DNA of 16,612 bases from Candidatus Omnitrophota bacterium (lineage in GTDB: Bacteria; Omnitrophota; Gorgyraeia; Aquiviventales; Aquiviventaceae). Positions 1 to 6,004 of this stretch are shown here, piece by piece. The stretch lies in NCBI GenBank assembly GCA_016193195.1, contig JACPSQ010000047.1, positions 1 through 16,612 on the forward strand, read 5' to 3'. Position 1 is the first letter of the stretch. Each line of letters opens with the position of its first letter. The notes beneath the pieces were generated by a model. That model saw only the letters and a list, made by a program, of their open reading frames with translations, did no database searches and was not told the DNA's origin. Both the position numbers and the translations under genes were made by a program.

Positions 1-457
1 CCGAGGTCGCGCGCTGGGAGCCCACCGGAAGATAGTTCAGGAGGATTTCCGCGCCGCTCTTCGCGAGGACCCGTGCGACATTGGTTGGGCGCGCCTTCGC
101 GACCACGAACGTCTGTGCCGGCGGGTACTGGCTCATGTGGGGAGCGACCCCGTCGAGGATCGGGCCCATCTCAACGGCGATGCGATACCGCGGAAATCGC
201 GTGAGGAACTGCGTCGTGCAGTTTGGCGCCGCCCTCGCGGCGACTTCAATCGGTTGGCCGACCTTTCTGGCGTCGATGTCAAATGCCGCGACCACTGTAA
301 TGTCAGCGGGGGTGTATGGACCGACACGCCTATGGAGCAGGCCCGGCACGGATGCTCGGCCGTTCGTGTGCGTCGGCTTGCGATAGTACTGTAAACCTTG
401 GAGGAGGGCGCTGGCGCAGTTGCCCACGCCGGCAATGGCGATACGAATCGGTGTCAT
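1..457 (-). CDS. ino1: Inositol-3-phosphate synthase, N-terminal part (cut by window edge)
   Basis: This reading frame opens with ATG at 457 and runs without a stop for 152 codons to the window edge, so the C-terminal half is missing. The N-terminus contains IRIAIAGVGNCASALLQG, a Rossmann NAD-binding glycine motif, followed by an early QYYR, a VVAAFDIDARKVG strand where the dinucleotide is usually gripped, APNCTTQF, a GPILDGVAPHM stretch and LLNYLPVGS. These are the landmarks of the prokaryotic inositol-1-phosphate synthase family, which converts glucose-6-phosphate to inositol-3-phosphate using NAD in the cytosol. The product would feed inositol lipids or soluble inositol compounds. It has its own promoter at 487-515 and no strong ribosome-binding site (only AGAGA). 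The family assignment is secure; the fate of the inositol cannot be read here. Confidence 0.87.
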   Translation of the reverse strand, partial: MTPIRIAIAGVGNCASALLQGLQYYRKPTHTNGRASVPGLLHRRVGPYTPADITVVAAFDIDARKVGQPIEVAARAAPNCTTQFLTRFPRYRIAVEMGPILDGVAPHMSQYPPAQTFVVAKARPTNVARVLAKSGAEILLNYLPVGSQRATS

Positions 458-486
458 AGAATCTCTAACAAACGAAATCCATTGTC

Positions 487-515
487 ATTGTAGGTGATTC
501 CCGTCGATAAATCAA
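487..515 (-). promoter_or_regulatory. Sigma-70 type promoter of inositol-3-phosphate synthase
   Basis: On the minus strand TTGATT (515-510) and TACAAT (492-487) are separated by exactly 17 nt. Transcription would begin near 480, giving a leader of about 25 nt before the ATG at 457. The site lies in the 100-bp gap after the GH57 stop codon, so the inositol synthase gene can be expressed separately. Confidence 0.65.
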
Positions 516-557
516 GCTTCGCTAGGTGGGCGTGTCGCTACGTGGGGGTGAGAGCGG

Positions 558-2699
558 TTAGAAGACCAGCCAGCTCTGGGCTTCCACATCCACAGTTGAG
601 GCCATTAGTTCGAAACTTCCCTGGGAAGGGTACCGTTCACGTACTTCCCTGCCCTCCATGAGGGCAAGAGCAAGCCGAAGCCGCTCCCCTTGCTCGAGTC
701 CTAGGAGCTCCCTGGGGATGGAGACCTCAAGGATGCGCCCGAGGACACAGGACACGGCGGCAGCTCGATGAGGGAGAACATGGGCGCGGACCCCAGAAGC
801 CTCCTGAGTAATCTGAACGTGCAGGTCATGGGAGAGGATGAGGTCTATCACCCAGGAAGAGAGACGGGCGAGTTGACTGAGGTCCAGATCGATGCGGAAG
901 TAGTGATGCGTTCGATCGAACCCATGGTAGATCGACCGTAGGCATTGTGCGCTCCGTTGGATGGCGGAGTACTGCTGGCGCAGATCCAGCCGGCCCGCAT
1001 AGAGCCACTCATAGTAGGATGTCTCATAGCCGTCAATCGTCGGATGGATCAGGCCAGTCGGATCATAGGAGATCTGGATAGGCAGACGTTTAATGGGTGT
1101 CTTGAGCGCCTCTGGCACCGGGAGCCCAGCGAGCTCGTAGCCGTGAGAGAGATGCGTACGGAAGAGGCGGTCAAACTCCTCGGCCTGGGCGGAAAAGTGG
1201 GTGTCGCCGAACCACCACATCCAATCGCTCCCTTCGGCGATTCGCAGGCATCTCCAGGCCTTCCTGAGCGATGGGTCCCCCTCGCCGACTGAGCTGAGTG
1301 ATTCCCTCGCATGGGCGAGGCGCTCCCAGGCGGCATTCTTTTCTGGATGGCCGATCCAGGTGGCGAAGTTGCCATCGATCCATGAGCCGCTGGAGAGTTC
1401 CGGGAGCGACTCCGCGTGTCCAAGGGGGTATTGCTGGAGGAACTCGCTCACGGTCACGCAGCGGAAACGGCCATCGCGCGCGAGGGACTGGTAGAGGAGT
1501 GTGAGAAACTCGTGGCCGTCGTTCGGATAAGACTCCCAGGCGTTTTCCCCATCCAGGACGATGCTGACGAGCGCTGGCTGCGATGCGGTTCGGAACTGCT
1601 GGTGGGTCTCGTCGAGCCGCTTCAGGAAGTCGGTCACGGCGATCTGCGGGTCCCACTGGCTGTAGACAAACCCGATCAGATCTGAAAGCTCCCGATCGCG
1701 GAAGACGATGGCGAGGTCCCGCCCCTTTCGGCTGAACCGATGAGGACGATAGAGGAGCGAGGGAGAACGAGGGATCTTCAGCGTTCTCCAGAGGATTTCC
1801 TCATCGGTGGCGATCCAGCGGACGTTCGATTCAAGGGCGAGCCTCAGCACCTCCTCACTGACACTCCCTTCGGGAGGCCAGATGCCGCTGGGCAACGCTC
1901 CAAAGGCGGCCTGATGACGTGACATGCCCTCCTGAAGGTGCCAGTGGGCGTCCTCAGGGTGCCGGAACGGGACCTGGGGGAGCGCCAGGTGCGGCAGCGC
2001 GACGTGGGCGGCCCGGATGTCGCAGAGGAGCGGCAGGATCGGGTGATAGTAGGGGGAACTGCACAACTCGATCTGGCCACGAGCGGCCGCTGCTCGGTAG
2101 GCTGGAATGACCTGCGAGATCAACCGGAGGTGTTGCTCGAGGACCTGGAGTTTCTCCGCCTCGGTAAACTGGCTCCCTTTCGCTTCCAGCTTGGCGAGCT
2201 CCGGGTCTTGCCGGCGAAGCCAGGGGTCAATCCACGTCAGGTTGAACCAGACCTGCAGATCACGGTAATCCTGGGTGTGGAATCGTTTCTGGAGCGACGG
2301 CCAGTCCGCCTCCCTCACGTGCAAGCCGCGCTTGGCCAGGAGGTCGTGGTAACGCGGATAGGGTCTAATCATCCGCTCGATGTTGGCAAGGAAGAACCAC
2401 TGGAGGATGAACCGCTGCTCTTGCTCCGAGAGGTGAGCCGCCGCTTTGCTGGAGAGCTCGAGGAACCGATCCGTGCGGCTGGCAGGAGGCAGGTACTCTT
2501 CGAGCTGATCCAGGAGCGATGGGACGAAGTTGAAGGTCTGATGGAGGGCTGGGAAGGGTTCAAGCCGTTTGAGCATGTCCACATAGTCTTTGGTGGCATG
2601 GAGCCTGACCCAAGGCATGAGGCACTCGCCGCTCACCAGGTCACGGTAGTACGGCTGGTGCATGTGCCACACAAACGCGATATACAGTGGGTGAGCCAT
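558..2699 (-). CDS. Glycoside hydrolase family 57 protein (alpha-amylase / glucanotransferase type)
   Basis: The 713-residue product has the GH57 conserved regions in order: region 1 WHMHQPYY (residues 11-18), region 2 IELCSSPYYHPILPLL (about 210-225), region 3 GIWPPEGSVSEEV with the expected nucleophile Glu277, region 4 VLDGENAWESYPNDG with the expected acid Asp383, and region 5 DWMWWFGDTHFS (about 492-503). A further domain of about 200 residues follows. GH57 enzymes hydrolyse or transfer alpha-glucan chains (amylase, amylopullulanase, glucanotransferase or branching enzyme); which activity applies cannot be decided here. No signal peptide is visible, so it probably works in the cytosol on glycogen or maltodextrin. 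The ATG at 2699 begins directly with the GH57 first strand. No Shine-Dalgarno sequence precedes it; a paired heptamer array ends 7 nt upstream. Confidence 0.88.
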   Translation of the reverse strand: MAHPLYIAFVWHMHQPYYRDLVSGECLMPWVRLHATKDYVDMLKRLEPFPALHQTFNFVPSLLDQLEEYLPPASRTDRFLELSSKAAAHLSEQEQRFILQWFFLANIERMIRPYPRYHDLLAKRGLHVREADWPSLQKRFHTQDYRDLQVWFNLTWIDPWLRRQDPELAKLEAKGSQFTEAEKLQVLEQHLRLISQVIPAYRAAAARGQIELCSSPYYHPILPLLCDIRAAHVALPHLALPQVPFRHPEDAHWHLQEGMSRHQAAFGALPSGIWPPEGSVSEEVLRLALESNVRWIATDEEILWRTLKIPRSPSLLYRPHRFSRKGRDLAIVFRDRELSDLIGFVYSQWDPQIAVTDFLKRLDETHQQFRTASQPALVSIVLDGENAWESYPNDGHEFLTLLYQSLARDGRFRCVTVSEFLQQYPLGHAESLPELSSGSWIDGNFATWIGHPEKNAAWERLAHARESLSSVGEGDPSLRKAWRCLRIAEGSDWMWWFGDTHFSAQAEEFDRLFRTHLSHGYELAGLPVPEALKTPIKRLPIQISYDPTGLIHPTIDGYETSYYEWLYAGRLDLRQQYSAIQRSAQCLRSIYHGFDRTHHYFRIDLDLSQLARLSSWVIDLILSHDLHVQITQEASGVRAHVLPHRAAAVSCVLGRILEVSIPRELLGLEQGERLRLALALMEGREVRERYPSQGSFELMASTVDVEAQSWLVF

Positions 2700-2706
2700 A
2701 GTGGCA

Positions 2707-2774
2707 GTGCCGAGTGATCAGTGACGAGTGGCGAGTCCGACTATACCGCTCTCCACTCAACACTCGACACTAAA
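2707..2774. repeat. Paired inverted heptamer array upstream of the GH57 gene
   Basis: Four units GTGCCGA, GTGATCA, GTGACGA, GTGGCGA (2707-2734) are followed by a 12-nt loop (2735-2746) and four units in inverse complement phase: CGCTCTC (divergent), CACTCAA, CACTCGA, CACTAAA (2747-2774). The loop contains TATAGT in minus sense but no matching -35. The end of the array overlaps the T-tract of the porin terminator. Confidence 0.8.
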
Positions 2775-2806
2775 AAAGCCCCCTGCCTCTTTTCGAAGCA
2801 GGGGGC
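2772..2806 (-). terminator. Rho-independent terminator of the porin gene
   Basis: A perfect 9-bp stem, GCCCCCTGC (2778-2786) with GCAGGGGGC (2798-2806), has an 11-nt loop and is followed on the minus strand by six T residues (2777-2772). It lies about 85 nt after the porin stop codon and separates the porin from the GH57 gene. In the plus direction the tail TCTTC is poor, so it is taken as a minus-strand terminator. Confidence 0.87.
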
Positions 2807-2836
2807 TCTTCAATCTGATTACAGTGATTATTGCGC

Positions 2837-2885
2837 GATTTCAGTGATTCGAATCACCGAAATCAGCTTTTCAATCACTGAAATC
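2837..2885. repeat. Short inverted repeats after the porin stop codon
   Basis: GATTTCAGTGATT (2837-2849) is the exact inverse complement of AATCACTGAAATC (2873-2885). A third copy with one mismatch, AATCACCGAAATC (2852-2864), abuts the first and forms a near-perfect 28-nt palindrome. A partial CAGTGATT is also present at 2822. The cluster lies between the porin stop and its terminator. It may stabilise the mRNA 3' end or belong to a dispersed repeat family. Confidence 0.6.
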
Positions 2886-2890
2886 ATCCC

Positions 2891-4261
2891 TTAGAACTTC
2901 ACGCTGACCGTCGTGATGAGCTCCTGGGCCGTGTCATCGTTGGGGGTCCGGAACACGCTCCCCGGCGCAAAGAGCGCGTAGAGGAGTCCCAACTGGACGT
3001 CATCCGTGTAGTTGTACACGACGTTGGTGTCCCATTCCGTACCAAGAAAGCGATTGCGCTTCGTCGTGTTGTCTACGCGACAACCACCGAGGTCGCAGAC
3101 CGTCCCGCGAGCCCCTTCATCCAGGATGAACCAGGAGAGGCGCGGCGAGATCGTCAGGTCTTCCAGGGGATTGAAGCTCCCGTAGATCGCCACCTCATGC
3201 TGATTCGTTCCGGATGACGTCACACCCACCGCGTCATTGGGGTAGAATCCTGCGACGGTTGACTGCGTTTGGAACTCCCGCAAGGCGGTCCGGAAGTAGC
3301 CCGGCGCGACCACGGTCCAGCCGCCTGCCGGCCGGCCATCGGGCGCCCTCTTTCCTGAATAGAACCTCCATTCTGTCCCGAGCATCGGGGACGTCGGGAG
3401 GCCGGCGAAGGTATACTCGCCACCCAAGTCCACACCCCACGCTTGAAGGGCGTCGCCGGTGGACAACACGCCCGCTGGATCCACAGGCCGACTGCCATAC
3501 TGATAGGCCAGTTCTCCATAGACCGAGGCGCCCTTCAGCGGTTGGGTGGTCCCGCGCACCCCGAGGGTATTGACGGACCCGCTCTTGACGCTCGATCCCG
3601 TAGGAACGGTCGATTTGTCACGCTTGTTGAGGTAGTAGGCCTCAAGTTCCGAACTCCACGCATCGAGTGTCGAGCTGAAGTTCACCCCCTGGATGTTGAT
3701 GTCATCGGAGGCCCCAACCGTATTCTCATCGATCTTGATGAACACGTACTCCGCGCTCAGCGGGAGGTTGAGTCCGCCGAGGTTCGAGAGATCGAGCGTT
3801 GCGCGGATCGCATCGAAGGCCGTGAAGTCGGTAAACTCATTCGCGGTGATCGCCCCGTTCCGGTCGTTGCCGATGGCATTGACGCTGGGGAACAGATTGC
3901 TGCCGAGGACGAACCCGCGACCCCACGTGATGGGCTGCAACCCGAGCTTGAGCGTCAGCGGGGAGTAGAAGAGCTCTTTCAGGGTGACGTACGCCTGGCT
4001 GAGGTCGATGTCCCCTGCGGCCTCGGTTGTCGACGTGCTGTCCCAGTCTCGCTCATTGGCGATGCGGACAAAGGCCGACACGTTTTCAGTCAGATCCGCT
4101 CCAATGTTGATGCCCGTTGTCGACATGATGAATGCCCGAACCGTGACATCCCCGCTCACCTTTACGTTCTGGACTTCGGCAAACCCTGGCACGCTGCAGA
4201 CCGACAATCCAAGTGCGGTGAGCCCGAGAAGGACTGCGCCTCGTTGCGTAGCCTTCAACAT
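2891..4261 (-). CDS. Outer-membrane beta-barrel porin (alginate-export-like)
   Basis: The 456-residue protein begins with a clear Sec signal peptide: a basic start (MLKATQRG), a hydrophobic core rich in Leu and Gly, and a likely cleavage after PGFA near residue 28. The mature part is a run of alternating, aromatic-rich amphipathic strands and ends in VSVKF, with the C-terminal Phe typical of BAM substrates. DLTENVSAFVRIANERDW and the following LSQAYVTLKELFYSPLTLKLG resemble alginate-export-type porins, so passive uptake or export of a solute is likely, but the substrate is unknown. I chose the ATG at 4261, not an upstream in-frame ATG at 4321, because AAGGAGG sits 7 nt before it and the signal peptide starts there. 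The gene is a single transcription unit with its own promoter and terminator. Confidence 0.85.
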   Translation of the reverse strand: MLKATQRGAVLLGLTALGLSVCSVPGFAEVQNVKVSGDVTVRAFIMSTTGINIGADLTENVSAFVRIANERDWDSTSTTEAAGDIDLSQAYVTLKELFYSPLTLKLGLQPITWGRGFVLGSNLFPSVNAIGNDRNGAITANEFTDFTAFDAIRATLDLSNLGGLNLPLSAEYVFIKIDENTVGASDDINIQGVNFSSTLDAWSSELEAYYLNKRDKSTVPTGSSVKSGSVNTLGVRGTTQPLKGASVYGELAYQYGSRPVDPAGVLSTGDALQAWGVDLGGEYTFAGLPTSPMLGTEWRFYSGKRAPDGRPAGGWTVVAPGYFRTALREFQTQSTVAGFYPNDAVGVTSSGTNQHEVAIYGSFNPLEDLTISPRLSWFILDEGARGTVCDLGGCRVDNTTKRNRFLGTEWDTNVVYNYTDDVQLGLLYALFAPGSVFRTPNDDTAQELITTVSVKF

Positions 4262-4268
4262 TGACTTC

Positions 4269-4275
4269 CCTCCTT
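4269..4275 (-). promoter_or_regulatory. Strong ribosome-binding site that fixes the porin start
   Basis: AAGGAGG on the minus strand is separated by 7 nt (GAAGTCA) from the ATG at 4261. It favours this start over the in-frame ATG at 4321, which would add 20 residues in front of the signal peptide. Confidence 0.85.
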
Positions 4276-4438
4276 GTTGTGCGTCCCCATTCCTCTGACT
4301 CATGCTGCCTGAGTGAACCACCTTATGATGGAATCAAGAACACTGTTGGTTGGATGCCTCCTGACTCAAGCTCAGCCCACCTACCGCGTGTCTCCCCTTC
4401 CCCGGGAGCCCGAGGCACCTCCTTTCAGGATTGGGTTT

Positions 4439-4467
4439 ACTATAGGAAGTCCTCGCAGCCTTGTCAA
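4439..4467 (-). promoter_or_regulatory. Strong sigma-70 promoter of the porin gene
   Basis: On the minus strand a consensus TTGACA (4467-4462) and TATAGT (4444-4439) are separated by 17 nt. Transcription should start near 4432, giving a leader of about 170 nt before the ATG at 4261. The leader is GC-rich and includes the self-complementary CTCGGGCTCCCGGGG near 4400. I recognise no known riboswitch class in it. The 4262-4556 stretch otherwise holds no gene. Confidence 0.85.
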
Positions 4468-4556
4468 GTATTTTTTATGACAAGAGTAATCTTCTCTATG
4501 CGATTTTAAGGAATTTTTCAAGACTCTCGTAGACGTCAGAGACACACCGGAAAAAA

Positions 4557-4630
4557 TGCCCCAGGCCTGATTCGAACAGGCGGCGCGCGGTTTAGGAAAC
4601 CGCTGCTCTTCCATACTGAGCTACTGGGGC
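4557..4630 (-). tRNA. tRNA-Arg, anticodon CCU
   Basis: The 74-nt sequence folds as a full cloverleaf: acceptor GCCCCAG with CTGGGGC (7 bp), D-stem GCTC/GAGC with GG in the loop, anticodon stem GCGGT/ACCGC with loop TTCCTAA (anticodon CCT in DNA), a 5-nt variable loop, and T-stem GCCTG/CAGGC with loop TTCGAAT. The discriminator base is A and no CCA is encoded. Six T residues follow directly and can end transcription. It reads AGG codons. A weak -35-like TTGACG (4683-4678) lies upstream, with no convincing -10. Confidence 0.96.
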
Positions 4631-4701
4631 GTCGCCCCGCACCCACTCGGTTCCGGGTACGGATTTCGCATTGCGCTCGTCAATTGCACAGGGGGATTTT
4701 C

Positions 4702-4900
4702 CTCCGCACCCTGCTTGTTGGTGGGTGCGGAGCTCCACCCCACCACCTCTTTGCTTTGCGGTAGCCCGCCAGAGCCGGGCGACCGCCGATCTTTGGTCGG
4801 CGGTCCCCCGCTGTGCCGTTGGCACGGCGGGGGCTCAAAGAGGTGGTGGGGTCGGTCGTCGCGCACCGAAGCAGTCGTTTCCTTGTAAATGTCGGTGCGC
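4702..4900. repeat. Gene-free, highly structured region with nested inverted repeats
   Basis: Between the sigma-factor stop and the tRNA there is no supported gene for about 350 bp. Within it I see hairpin A (CTCCGCACCC 4702-4711 with GGGTGCGGAG 4723-4732), a long-range perfect 17-bp inverted repeat (4737-4753 with 4836-4852), and inside that three stems: GCCCG/CGGGC (4764-4780), GACCGCCGA/TCGGCGGTC (4781-4805) and a 13-bp stem with one G-T pair (4805-4833, loop GTT). Hairpin C follows (GCGCACCGA 4861-4869 with TCGGTGCGC 4892-4900). Together they make a multibranched fold. It could be a non-coding RNA, a palindromic mobile element or its relic. A weaker 6-bp hairpin follows at 4910-4931. Confidence 0.65.
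4737..4852. repeat. 17-bp terminal inverted repeat pair starting ACCCCACCACCT
   Basis: ACCCCACCACCTCTTTG (4737-4753) is exactly repeated in inverse complement at 4836-4852, with 82 nt between the arms. Its outer 12 nt are identical to the outer part of the inverted repeat at 16516-16589, next to the GIY-YIG gene. This suggests two members of one element family, the copy here having no protein gene. Confidence 0.6.
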
Positions 4901-4986
4901 TCCTCCCTTGTCCCCTTTCCCAAGTGGGGACCCTTCGAGTAGCAGCCTACGGACAGTTTTCACAGAGGTCGACTGCACTTCGGGCA

Positions 4987-5904
4987 TTAGCGGGAACGTC
5001 GCTTCCGCATCTTCTTCTGATGAGGGGCCGTTCCCTTCGCCCTTGACCCTTGGCCCTTCACCCGTGGTTGGGCGGCCGCAACCATCGCGTGCGCCGGCTC
5101 TTCTGCGGCGATCAGGGCGCGGAGTTTGCGGATGGCCACCACCTCGATTTGGCGGACCCGCTCCCGGGTGATGCCGAAGTGCTTGGCGGTTTCCCCCAGC
5201 GTGCGGCTCACGCCGTCCTCCAGGCCGTAGCGCAGCGTGAGGATCCGCCGTTGACGCTCGTTCATCTTCTTCAAAAGCGCCTCGATGCGCTCATGCTGGA
5301 GGAAGCGAGTGATGTCCTCGTCCGGCGACGGGATCGTTTCATCTTGGAGGAGGTCGATCATCTCGGTTTCCCCCTCATCCCCGACAGGGGTCTCCAGCGA
5401 GGTCGTCTGGGCGGAGGCGACGAGCTCCTGCATGCGCTCGATGCGCTCGATCGGGAGGCGCATCCGCTTGGCGAGCTCGGTAGCGGTTGGTCGCCGTCCC
5501 ACCTTCTGAGAGAGCTCCTCCGTGATCCGCTTGAACTTTGAGAGGAGCTCGGTCATGTAGACCGGGATGCGCACCGTTTTGCCCTGATTGGCGATGGCGC
5601 GCGTGATGTACTGGCGGATCCACCAGGCCCCGTATGTCGAGAAGCGGTAGCCCTTCTTCGGATTGTACTTGGTCACCGCTTTCATGAGCCCGAGGTTCCC
5701 TTCCTCGATCAGATCAAGCAGGGGCACCCCAAGGTGGTAGTAGCGTTTCGCGATGTTGATGACCAGGCGCAGGTTCGCGAGCGTCATCTGTCGCTTCGCC
5801 TTGGGATCGCCCTGCTTGATGCGCTTCGCGAGCTCAATCTCCTGCTTCGCGGTGAGGAGCGGAATCGATTTGATGTCCTTCAGGTAGGAGCGGATCGGTT
5901 CCAT
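4987..5904 (-). CDS. RpoD/SigA-like RNA polymerase sigma factor
   Basis: The 305-residue product starts within sigma region 1.2 (MEPIRSYLKDI), followed by region 2 (NLRLVINIAKRYY, then DLIEEGNLGLMKAVTKY and RFSTYGAWWIRQ at 88-98, the core-binding and -10 recognition segment), region 3 (IPVYMTELLSKF to about 165) and region 4 (NERQRRILTLRYGLEDG and the helix-turn-helix GITRERVRQIE at 244-254). It directs RNA polymerase to promoters. The N-terminal region 1.1 of long primary sigma factors is absent. Position after glyS-ppdK matches sigA in Firmicutes, so it may be the primary sigma factor, but a group 2 sigma is possible. The ATG at 5904 was chosen because the frame upstream is only repeat sequence and then the ppdK end. 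The last 25 residues include translated heptamers and a basic KKMRKRRSR tail. No clear Shine-Dalgarno sequence is present. Confidence 0.85.
   Translation of the reverse strand: MEPIRSYLKDIKSIPLLTAKQEIELAKRIKQGDPKAKRQMTLANLRLVINIAKRYYHLGVPLLDLIEEGNLGLMKAVTKYNPKKGYRFSTYGAWWIRQYITRAIANQGKTVRIPVYMTELLSKFKRITEELSQKVGRRPTATELAKRMRLPIERIERMQELVASAQTTSLETPVGDEGETEMIDLLQDETIPSPDEDITRFLQHERIEALLKKMNERQRRILTLRYGLEDGVSRTLGETAKHFGITRERVRQIEVVAIRKLRALIAAEEPAHAMVAAAQPRVKGQGSRAKGTAPHQKKMRKRRSR
5033..5067. repeat. One-sided heptamer tract inside the sigma-factor 3' end
   Basis: Five consecutive 7-nt units, CCCTTCG, CCCTTGA, CCCTTGG, CCCTTCA and CCCGTGG, share CCCTT (CCCGT in the last). They are translated into residues about 279-291 of the sigma factor (PRVKGQGSRAKG). 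Unlike the other arrays, I see no matching inverted arm nearby. Confidence 0.75.
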
Positions 5905-5926
5905 GGCGTCCGCTACCGCGTCCGCA

Positions 5927-6001
5927 GTTGCGAGTTCCGAGTTGCGAGTTCCGAGTAGAGAATACCACCTCCAACTCGAAACTCGAAACTCGAAACTCGA
6001 A
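5927..6001. repeat. Paired inverted heptamer array between ppdK and the sigma gene
   Basis: The left arm is GTTGCGA, GTTCCGA, GTTGCGA, GTTCCGA (5927-5954); a 19-nt loop (5955-5973) follows; the right arm is four perfect ACTCGAA units (5974-6001). The arms pair over 28 bp with exactly one mismatch per unit, always at unit position 4. The array ends 4 nt before the ppdK stop codon and 22 nt before the sigma ATG in sense direction. Confidence 0.9.
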
Positions 6002-6004
6002 ACT

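Noticed and set aside
2735..2752. Promoter of the GH57 gene from TATAGT in the array loop
   Set aside because: The hexamer 17 nt upstream is GTCGAG, which does not resemble a -35, and no extended -10 is present.
4655..4683. Promoter for tRNA-Arg (TTGACG with a downstream -10)
   Set aside because: The hexamer at the right spacing, GTACCC or TACCCG, is too far from TATAAT to support a call.
4910..4931. GTCCCC/GGGGAC hairpin as terminator of the sigma-factor gene
   Set aside because: The stem is 6 bp with a 10-nt loop and no T-tract follows on the minus strand.
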